Positions 57,829-64,000 of a DNA stretch of 64,000 nucleotides are shown in pieces. Position 1 is the first letter of the stretch. Each line of letters opens with the position of its first letter. Source of the DNA: Comamonas sp. 26 (GTDB lineage: Bacteria > Pseudomonadota > Gammaproteobacteria > Burkholderiales > Burkholderiaceae_C); NCBI RefSeq assembly GCF_002754475.1, contig NZ_PEFL01000001.1, positions 682,001 to 746,000 of the forward strand, in the 5' to 3' direction. The position numbers and the translations under genes are program-made. The notes beneath the pieces are model-generated. The model was not told the origin of the DNA. It did not search any database and saw only the letters and a list, made by a program, of their open reading frames with translations.

Positions 57829-60039
57829 ATGCAGCAGCAGTACGAGTGGCAGTTTTTCCGCGCCGGCGATGTGGACCAGGTGGTCATACGCACCGGCCAG
57901 GACATTGCCCACATTGGTGAGTTAGACAAAAAGCTGTGGGTGGCGCTGGCCTGCCCTACACGCGGAATTGAATTTGACAGCGCAACGCTGGATTTGATTG
58001 ATGAAAGCAAGGATGGGCGCATTCGCCCGCCCGAGCTGGTCGCCGCCTGCGAATGGGCTGTGGCGCGTGTGCGAGACCCGCAGGTGCTGGCCGATGGCGG
58101 TGATGTGCTGCAACTGGCCAGCATCAACGACGCCACTGAAGACGGCGCGCCTCTGCTGGCCGAAGCCCGGCGCGTGCTGGAGCTGGCGGGCGAGCCACAG
58201 GCCAAAGCCATCACGCTGGCGCAGGTGCAAGAGCGCCTGGCTTCTTTGCAAGCGCTGCGCTTTAACGGCGATGGCGTGGTCAGCGCGGCAACGGCTGAGG
58301 GCGATGAAGCGCTGGCCGCTCTGATTGCACGTATTCAGGAGCTGTATGGCGCGGTAGATGGTCACGACGGTGTGCCCGGCATTGACCGCCCTAAGGCAGA
58401 AGCCTTCTGGGTTGATGTGCAAAGCCTGCAAGACTGGTTTGGCAAGGCTGCCGAACTGGGCTGCCACTTGCAGCCCCGTGCGCTGGCGCTGGCTGCAGCC
58501 GAGGCAGTGAATGCCGTGCAGGCCAAGGTCGATGATTTTTTTGCCCGAACCCGATTGGTCGAGTTTGATGCGAACGCCAAGGCGCCGCTGAACCCGACGG
58601 AAGAGGGCTATGCGGCTTTAGGTGCGCAGGTGCTGAGCAACGCCTCTGAAGCGCTGGCCGCACTGCCGTTGGCAGCGGTCACCGGCGAGCGCAACTTGCC
58701 GCTGGTGCATGGCGTCAATCCCGCATGGGCGGCGGCGCTGCAAACTCTGCGCGAGCAAGCGATTCAGTCGGTCTTTGGCGATGCCTTGATGGTGCTAACC
58801 GAAGAGCAATGGGATCAGCTCAAAACCATGCTGGCGCATTGCCAGCACTGGCTGGCTCAGTGCCCTGCCACACCGCTGGGAGCCTTGAGCGAAGCAGAGG
58901 TTCAAGCATTGCTGGGCAGCGGCCTGCAAGATGCGCTGACGCAGTTGCTCGACCAAGATGACGCTGAAAAAGAGCACAGCCTGCAAGCCAGAGCACTGGA
59001 AAAGCTGATTCGCCTGCAACGCGATTTGCTGCCGCTGCTCAATAACTTTGTCTCCTTCTCCAGCTTCTATCGGCGCGAAGGCGCGGCGTTTCAGGCTGGA
59101 ACACTGTTTCTGGATGGCCGCAGCTGCGATTTGACCGTGGAAGTGGGCGATGCCGCAGCTCATTCGGTGCTGGCGGCCATGGCCAAAACCTATCTGGCTT
59201 ATTGCGAGTGCAGGCGCGAAGGCCAGAAGAAAATCATCGTCGCGGCCTTTACTGCCGGTGATGTGGACTTTCTGTTCGTGGGCCGCAACGGCGTGTTCTA
59301 TGACCGCGCGGGCAATGACTGGGATGCCACCATCATCAAGCTCATCGACAACCCCACCAGCATTGGTCAGGCCTTCTCATCGCCGTACAAGAAGTTTGTA
59401 CGCATGATCGAGGAGCAGGTCGCAAAGCATGCTGCGGCCAAGAACGATGTGGTGAATGCCAGCCTCAGCGACAACGCGACCAAGCTGGTGACAGCCCCCA
59501 AGGACCTGGCCCCCGCACCGGCCGCAGCCAGCGCCCCGCGCAAGACGGATGTGGGCACCGTGGCCGCCATTGGCGTGGCTTTGGGCTCATTGAGTGCGGT
59601 GATGGTCGGTATCTTTGGCAAGTTCATCGAGCTGGGTCCGTGGATTCCAGTCGCCATTCTGGGCATTGTGCTGGCCATCTCCGGCCCCAGCATGTTGATT
59701 GCCTGGCTCAAGCTGCGTCAGCGCAGCCTGGGCCCGATTCTGGATGCCAGCGGCTGGGCCATCAATGGCCGCATGAATATCAACCTGGGCCTTGGCCGCA
59801 GCCTGTCGCAAACAGCCAAGGTGCCCACCAACGCCAAGCGCAGCTACGCGGACCCGTATGCGGATAAGCATGGCCTGCGCAACACCCTTTGCGTGCTGGG
59901 TCTGGTCGTGGTAGCCGTGTTGCTGGCCTGGCGCATGCACTGGCTGGACGCCGTGCTGCCCGCCAGCTGGCAGCCTCCACAGCAGCAGGTGCTTGAGCCA
60001 GCGGCGCCAGCTCAAGCTTCAGGCCAAGAGAAGCGCTAG
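57829..60039 (+). CDS. Unrecognised large protein with EF-hand-like loops and C-terminal membrane spans
   Basis: ATG 57829 has GGGAG 11 nt upstream; a start at 57775 is less likely. The 736-residue protein begins with an EF-hand-like loop (DLIDESKDGRIRPPEL, near residue 60) and a second partial one (RFNGDGVVSAA, near 145). A long helical region follows, then a conserved block (AGDVDFLFVGRNGVFYDRAG) and three C-terminal hydrophobic stretches (VAAIGVALGSLSAVMVGIFG, IPVAILGIVLAISGPSMLIA and LCVLGLVVVAVLLAW). I do not know the family. It may be a calcium-sensitive membrane-associated protein, but that is a guess from the loops. Confidence 0.55.
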   Translation: MQQQYEWQFFRAGDVDQVVIRTGQDIAHIGELDKKLWVALACPTRGIEFDSATLDLIDESKDGRIRPPELVAACEWAVARVRDPQVLADGGDVLQLASINDATEDGAPLLAEARRVLELAGEPQAKAITLAQVQERLASLQALRFNGDGVVSAATAEGDEALAALIARIQELYGAVDGHDGVPGIDRPKAEAFWVDVQSLQDWFGKAAELGCHLQPRALALAAAEAVNAVQAKVDDFFARTRLVEFDANAKAPLNPTEEGYAALGAQVLSNASEALAALPLAAVTGERNLPLVHGVNPAWAAALQTLREQAIQSVFGDALMVLTEEQWDQLKTMLAHCQHWLAQCPATPLGALSEAEVQALLGSGLQDALTQLLDQDDAEKEHSLQARALEKLIRLQRDLLPLLNNFVSFSSFYRREGAAFQAGTLFLDGRSCDLTVEVGDAAAHSVLAAMAKTYLAYCECRREGQKKIIVAAFTAGDVDFLFVGRNGVFYDRAGNDWDATIIKLIDNPTSIGQAFSSPYKKFVRMIEEQVAKHAAAKNDVVNASLSDNATKLVTAPKDLAPAPAAASAPRKTDVGTVAAIGVALGSLSAVMVGIFGKFIELGPWIPVAILGIVLAISGPSMLIAWLKLRQRSLGPILDASGWAINGRMNINLGLGRSLSQTAKVPTNAKRSYADPYADKHGLRNTLCVLGLVVVAVLLAWRMHWLDAVLPASWQPPQQQVLEPAAPAQASGQEKR

Positions 60040-60047
60040 CACCCTGC

Positions 60048-60077
60048 ACGGAGTCGGCGGCTTGCCGCCTGCTCCGT
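60048..60077. terminator. Bidirectional hairpin between convergent genes
   Basis: CGGAG-TC-GGCGGC (60049-60061) and GCCGCC-TG-CTCCG (60064-60076) form an interrupted stem of 11 pairs with a 2-nt loop between the gene at 57829 and the FAD-oxidase gene. It lacks a T run. Confidence 0.5.
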
Positions 60078-60095
60078 TCGGTCCAGCCTGCAGCG

Positions 60096-61550
60096 TTATA
60101 AAGCAGCGCTTGGCGCGGGCAGCACCTTGTTGGGGTTGAGCAGGTTTCTAGGATCCAGTGCCTGCTTGATCTGCCACATCAACTCCAGCTCCACGGGTGT
60201 CTTGCACAGCAGCAGGTCGTCGCGCTTGGCCACGCCTATGCCATGCTCGGCCGAGATAGAACCATTTTGCTGGTGGGCAAGCCCGTCGACTGCGCGAGAG
60301 ACCGATGCATAGTGCTCGGACAGGAACTGCGCAGCAGGCGCATGCTTGGGGCGCAAGGGATTGAAGTGCACATTGCCATCGCCCATATGTCCGTAGATCA
60401 CCATGCGTGCATCGGGTGCCATCTCCAGCACCTGTGCCGATGCTTGTTGGATGAAGTCCGCCACCTTGGATAGGGGAATGGAGATATCGCATTTGATGCT
60501 GCCGCCTTCGCGGGTCTGGGCATCCGAGATTTCCTCGCGCAGCTGCCAGAAGGCCCGGGCATCGGCGAGGCTAGCAGCGATAGCGGCATCGGTAATCAGG
60601 CCGCCAGCCATGCCTTCCTCGAGGATGCGCATCAGTGTGGCGTCCAGGGTCTGGGCATCGCCACCCGAGCTCAGCTCAATCAACACCATCCAGTCGTGGG
60701 CGTCGGGCAGAGGTGCGCTCCACTGCGGCATGGATTCCAGCACCAGGGTCAGTGCGGGGCCCGAAATCAGCTCAAAGGCCGTCACGGCCTGGCCCGCGAT
60801 GCGCTTGGCCTCGGTCAGCAACTGTACGGCCGCATGCGGGTCTTTCACCGCTACCCATGCCACAGCCGTTGCGCTGGGCAGGGGCATCAGCTTGAGCACG
60901 GCGGCAGTGATGATGCCCAGCGTGCCTTCGGAGCCTATGAACAGCTGCTTGAGGTCGTAGCCCGTGTTGTCCTTGCGCAGACCGCGCAGCGAGGAGTAGA
61001 TGCGCCCATCGGGCAGCACGGCCTCGATGCCCAAGGTCAGATCGCGCATATTGCCGTAGCGCAGGACGGCGGTGCCGCCGGCATTGGTCGAGAGATTGCC
61101 GCCGATCTGGCAGGAACCTTCGGAGCCTATGCGCAGCGGGAACAGGCGACCGGCGTCTTCGGCAGCAGCACGTGCGGCCTGCAGCGTGACACCGGCCTGC
61201 AGCGTCATGGTGTCATTGATGCTGTCGATTTCCTGCACCTGGTTCATGCGGCGCAGATTGAGTACCACGGCATCGCCCGCATCGTCGGGCACGGCTCCGC
61301 CCATGAGCGAGGTGTTGCCACCCTGAGGTACCACGGGAATCTGGTGGCTTGAGCACAGAGCCAGAACTTCGCTGACCTGCTGCGTCGTGGCCGGCAGCAC
61401 CACGGCTATAGCCTTGCCGTGATAGAGCTTGCGATAGTCGGTGGTGAAGGGCTGCATGTCGGCCGAGGCATCGAGGCAGGCCTTGTTGCCGACGATGGCG
61501 CGCAGGCCATCGAGGAGTTGAGTGGGGGAAATTTTGGAAGCTTCAGTCAT
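60096..61550 (-). CDS. FAD-linked oxidase (D-2-hydroxyacid / glycolate-type dehydrogenase)
   Basis: The 484-residue protein has the FAD-binding type 4 domain (IPVVPQGGNTSLMGGAVPDD, then GSCQIGGNLSTNAGGTAVLR) and the C-terminal FAD-linked oxidase domain with MVIYGHMGDGNVHFNPLRPK and NGSISAEHGIGVAKRD. These blocks define the GlcD/D-lactate/D-2-hydroxyglutarate dehydrogenase family. It overlaps the operon of an aldolase and a hydroxyacid dehydrogenase, so it probably oxidises a 2-hydroxyacid. The substrate is not clear. Confidence 0.85.
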   Translation of the reverse strand: MTEASKISPTQLLDGLRAIVGNKACLDASADMQPFTTDYRKLYHGKAIAVVLPATTQQVSEVLALCSSHQIPVVPQGGNTSLMGGAVPDDAGDAVVLNLRRMNQVQEIDSINDTMTLQAGVTLQAARAAAEDAGRLFPLRIGSEGSCQIGGNLSTNAGGTAVLRYGNMRDLTLGIEAVLPDGRIYSSLRGLRKDNTGYDLKQLFIGSEGTLGIITAAVLKLMPLPSATAVAWVAVKDPHAAVQLLTEAKRIAGQAVTAFELISGPALTLVLESMPQWSAPLPDAHDWMVLIELSSGGDAQTLDATLMRILEEGMAGGLITDAAIAASLADARAFWQLREEISDAQTREGGSIKCDISIPLSKVADFIQQASAQVLEMAPDARMVIYGHMGDGNVHFNPLRPKHAPAAQFLSEHYASVSRAVDGLAHQQNGSISAEHGIGVAKRDDLLLCKTPVELELMWQIKQALDPRNLLNPNKVLPAPSAAL

Positions 61551-61552
61551 GT

Positions 61553-62362
61553 TTAGTAGGCTCCGCGTGCCTCGGCAGAAACGGCTGGGGCGGTCGGTGT
61601 GCCCAGAAAATCGGCAGCCAGTCGGCGCGCGGCATTGGCGTAGAGCAGCACATCGACGCCGACGGCGACAAAGGTGCAGCCGAGTTCGAGATAGCGTCTG
61701 GCCAGCGTGGGGTCCGAGGTCAGCGTGCCGGCCGCTTTGCCGGAGGCCTTGATGGTGCGCATTGCGGCTTCGATGGCGGCCTGCACCTCGGGGTGACCCG
61801 GCCTACCGCGATAGCCCATGGAGGCGGCCAGGTCGGCCGGACCAATGAAGACGCCGTCCACACCGTCGACCGCGCAGATCGCTTCCAGATTGGCCAGTGC
61901 CGTCACCGTCTCTACCTGTACCAACAGGCAGACTTCCTCATCGGCAATATCGAGATAGTCGCTGCGCGCACTCCATTGGGAGGCGCGCCCGACCGCGCTG
62001 CCCACGCCGCGAATGCCCAGCGGCGGATAGCGGGTTGCCGATACCAGGCGCTGTGCCTGCTCTGCGGTATCGACCATGGGCACCAGCAAGGTCTTGGCAC
62101 CGATATCCAGCAACTGCTTGATCAGCGCCGTGTCGCCGTGGAGCAGACGCACCACGGGCTGGGTCTTGTGAGCCGCCACGGAATGCAGTGCGGCCAGGGT
62201 GGAGTGAAAGTCATTGGGTGCATGTTCGCCGTCAATCAGCAGCCAATCGAAACCCGTGCTGGCGCTGACTTCGGCCATATAGGGGTCGGCCATGGAAAGC
62301 CAGAGGCCGATTTGCGGCTGTTGCGCGGCCAGTGCGGCTTTGAAGGGATTGTTTGCGGGCAT
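61553..62362 (-). CDS. HpcH/HpaI-type class II aldolase
   Basis: The 269-residue protein begins [20 protein letters not shown], then [20 protein letters not shown] (catalytic His in DGEHAP), and [20 protein letters not shown] with the metal-binding Glu and Asp. It matches 2-keto-3-deoxy acid / 4-hydroxy-2-oxoheptanedioate aldolases that split 2-oxo-4-hydroxy acids to pyruvate and an aldehyde. It stops 2 bp before the FAD-oxidase start. A carboxylic acid uptake protein lies further upstream. Confidence 0.88.
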   Translation of the reverse strand: MPANNPFKAALAAQQPQIGLWLSMADPYMAEVSASTGFDWLLIDGEHAPNDFHSTLAALHSVAAHKTQPVVRLLHGDTALIKQLLDIGAKTLLVPMVDTAEQAQRLVSATRYPPLGIRGVGSAVGRASQWSARSDYLDIADEEVCLLVQVETVTALANLEAICAVDGVDGVFIGPADLAASMGYRGRPGHPEVQAAIEAAMRTIKASGKAAGTLTSDPTLARRYLELGCTFVAVGVDVLLYANAARRLAADFLGTPTAPAVSAEARGAY

Positions 62363-62404
62363 GTGATCGGTTCGTGGGAGGTGAAGGTCGGGCGCAAAAG
62401 CGCC

Positions 62405-63361
62405 TCAGGCGACCCGGTGGAGGGTGGGGAGTGCGGTGTGGGCCAGATGGTCCACGATGTTTTGCGCAGTCATGGATGCGACCTGCAAGCCTGCATCGCG
62501 CGTCACGCCCGCCACATGGGGGGTGAGCAGCACCTGGGCTAGTGCTGCCAGCGGGTGGCTGGTGGGCAGGGGCTCGGTATCGAAGGTGTCCAGGCCGGCG
62601 CCGCCGAGCTGGCCGCTGCGCAATGCATCAATGAGTGCGGCCTCGTCCACGACGGGGCCGCGCGCGGTGTTGATGAGCAGGCTGCCGCGCGGCAACAAGG
62701 CCAGCTCGCGTGCGCCGATCAGGCCCCGGCTGCGCTCGGTCAGCGGGCAGTGTAGGCTCAGTATGTCGATTTGGGGCAGCAGGCGGTGCAGCTCGGCCTC
62801 GGTGGCGAAGCCATCGGCCTGGCCCTGGGGCCGCAGCACCAGCACCTTGGCGCCCAGGGCGCTGGCCAGTTGCGCGGTTGCACGGCCAATGCTGCCGTAG
62901 CCGACTATGCCCACCGTGGCGCCGCGGAAGTCACGGCCCTGCCAGGTGCTGCCGGCCCATTCGCCGGCGCGCACCATGCGGTCCAGCTGCGGTAACTGTC
63001 GCGTGAGCGCCAGCATCAGGGCCACGGCATGTTCGGCCACTGCACCAGCATTGGCTCCGGGGGCCACGGCCACGGCAATGCCGCGTGCGCGCGCCGCCTC
63101 CAGGTCCACACTGTCCACGCCGGCACCGTTCTTGGCCACGATGCGCAGCGCCGGCGACGCGGTCAGCACATGGTCGGTGATGGGGGCGGAGCCGCGCAGC
63201 ACGATGGCCTGCGCGCCGGTCTCTGCCAGGCGTGCGACCAATGCGTCTTCAGTAAGGCTGCCGGGCAGAAAATGCAACTGGCCGCCGGCCTGCTGGATGA
63301 TGCGCTGCGCGGGTTCGGCCCAGTGCGACGCGGTGACTAGAACGTGGAAATGTGAGGACAT
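62405..63361 (-). CDS. D-2-hydroxyacid dehydrogenase
   Basis: MSSHFHVLVTASHWAEP at 63361 gives 318 residues. NAD motif GIVGYGSIGRATAQLASALG lies at about 147-166. Catalytic Arg, Glu and His appear in SLLINTARGPVVDEAALIDA, LDTFDTEPLPTSHPLAALAQ and LLTPHVAGVTRDAG. This is the family of phosphoglycerate and 2-hydroxyacid dehydrogenases. It lies between the aldolase and the Bug protein in one minus-strand operon and may reduce an oxo acid from it. Confidence 0.88.
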   Translation of the reverse strand: MSSHFHVLVTASHWAEPAQRIIQQAGGQLHFLPGSLTEDALVARLAETGAQAIVLRGSAPITDHVLTASPALRIVAKNGAGVDSVDLEAARARGIAVAVAPGANAGAVAEHAVALMLALTRQLPQLDRMVRAGEWAGSTWQGRDFRGATVGIVGYGSIGRATAQLASALGAKVLVLRPQGQADGFATEAELHRLLPQIDILSLHCPLTERSRGLIGARELALLPRGSLLINTARGPVVDEAALIDALRSGQLGGAGLDTFDTEPLPTSHPLAALAQVLLTPHVAGVTRDAGLQVASMTAQNIVDHLAHTALPTLHRVA

Positions 63362-63372
63362 GGTTGCGAAAC

Positions 63373-64000
63373 TCAGTCGATGCGGATGCCCGCTGATTGG
63401 ATGACCTTGCCGTAGCGGCTCCACTCGTCGGTTGTGAATTTGGCCAGCTCCTGAGATGAGCCGGGCCGGGTGCGCACGCCTAGCAGGGCGAATTTCTCCT
63501 GTACCTCGGATTGTTTGAGTACCTGAGTGAGTGAGGTATTCAGGCGCGCCAGCACCTCCTTGCCGGTCTTGGCGGGGGCGTACAGCGCATACCAGGCGTT
63601 TACCTCGAATCCCGGGTAGCCGGCCTCGGCGAAGGTAGGCACGTTCTGCAGCTCGGGCAGACGCGATGCCGAGGCTACCGCCAGCGCGCGCACCTTGCCG
63701 CTCTTGAGCAGCGGCGAGGCGCTGGTCAAGGTGTCCAGAATCATGTCCAGCCGTCCGCCCATCAGGTCCATGGTGTGGGCGTTGCCGCCCTTGTAGGGCA
63801 CGTGGTTGATCTGCAGCTGGGCGCGCTGCTTGAATAGTTCGGCGGCCAGGTGCAAGGGCGAGCCATTACCGGAAGAGCCGTAGTTGAGCTGGCCCGGTTG
63901 CTTGCGTGCAGCTTCCACAAGCGACTTCAGGTTGGCGTAGGGCGAGTCCTGGGCCACGACCAGAACCATGGGCACCACGCCGATCATGCCGATGGGCGCG
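63373..64000 (-). CDS. Tripartite tricarboxylate transporter binding protein (Bug/TctC), partial
   Basis: The frame reaches the window end, so only the C-terminal part (about 208 residues) is seen. It contains VPMVLVVAQDSPYANLKSLV, then KQPGQLNYGSSGNGSPLHLA and HVPYKGGNAHTMDLMGGRLD, the typical Bug family blocks. These periplasmic proteins bind organic acids and are very numerous in Comamonadaceae. It begins the operon of hydroxyacid dehydrogenase, aldolase and FAD-oxidase, so the four probably act on one imported acid. The signal peptide lies outside the window. Confidence 0.88.
   Translation of the reverse strand, partial: APIGMIGVVPMVLVVAQDSPYANLKSLVEAARKQPGQLNYGSSGNGSPLHLAAELFKQRAQLQINHVPYKGGNAHTMDLMGGRLDMILDTLTSASPLLKSGKVRALAVASASRLPELQNVPTFAEAGYPGFEVNAWYALYAPAKTGKEVLARLNTSLTQVLKQSEVQEKFALLGVRTRPGSSQELAKFTTDEWSRYGKVIQSAGIRID

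Noticed and set aside
1..64000. CRISPR arrays.
   Set aside because: No set of regularly spaced direct repeats was found; tandem repeats such as the ACCTGC run are coding.

Overview
The window looks like a chromosome segment of a Comamonas-type betaproteobacterium (Comamonadaceae). Three things suggest this: high-GC housekeeping genes in a familiar order (yicC, gmk, rpoZ, spoT), a taurine/sulfoacetaldehyde gene cluster, and short interspersed repeats of a kind I associate with this family. The assignment is an inference from gene content only.

Region 1 (1 to about 25.6 kb) is a decayed podovirus-like prophage whose left end lies outside the window. It holds rdgC, a DEDDh exonuclease and small phage genes, then a morphogenesis module: scaffold, a frameshifted major capsid gene, head/adaptor genes and a giant PLxRFG-type polyvalent protein broken at both ends. 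Fused tail genes, an Rz/Rz1 lysis pair, a Tad2-like anti-defence gene and a Gp49-family gene follow. No terminase, portal or integrase is visible, and several genes look like deletion joints. Lower-GC cargo sits in it: a DprA plus phosphoribosyltransferase pair behind a perfect LexA-type SOS box (10.8-12.5 kb), a SulP anion transporter (18.3-19.8 kb), and a FUSC transporter flanked by 75-bp imperfect direct repeats (23.8-25.1 kb). The prophage seems to end at a 14-nt piece resembling the 3' end of a tRNA-Ser, 3 nt before a tRNA-Arg(ACG).

Region 2 (25.9-41.7 kb) is taurine catabolism. The minus strand carries xsc and pta, divergent from an IclR regulator that is coupled to CobS/CobT-like AAA+ and VWA genes. 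Next come tauABC (ABC uptake), a TauY-like FAD oxidoreductase, a TauX-like SnoaL protein, an amino-acid permease and a MocR regulator (TauR). A shared 33-bp direct-repeat site lies upstream of both tauA and tauX and is the best candidate for the TauR operator. The likely route is taurine uptake, deamination to sulfoacetaldehyde by TauXY, cleavage by Xsc to acetyl phosphate and sulfite, then acetyl-CoA by Pta. No sulfite dehydrogenase or exporter is present here.

Region 3 (41.9-54.5 kb) is core genome: two more identical tRNA-Arg(ACG) genes, greB, a lytic transglycosylase, spoT, rpoZ, gmk, yicC, a Ser/Thr kinase and PP2C phosphatase pair, rdgB, hemW, an I78-type lipoprotein and a SPOR-domain membrane protein.

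Region 4 (54.6-64 kb) is catabolic: fumarylacetoacetase, a 3-hydroxybutyrate-dehydrogenase-like SDR overlapping a GntR regulator with a palindromic operator, an unrecognised EF-hand-like membrane protein, and a minus-strand set of FAD-linked oxidase, HpaI-type aldolase, 2-hydroxyacid dehydrogenase and a Bug/TctC binding protein cut by the window end.
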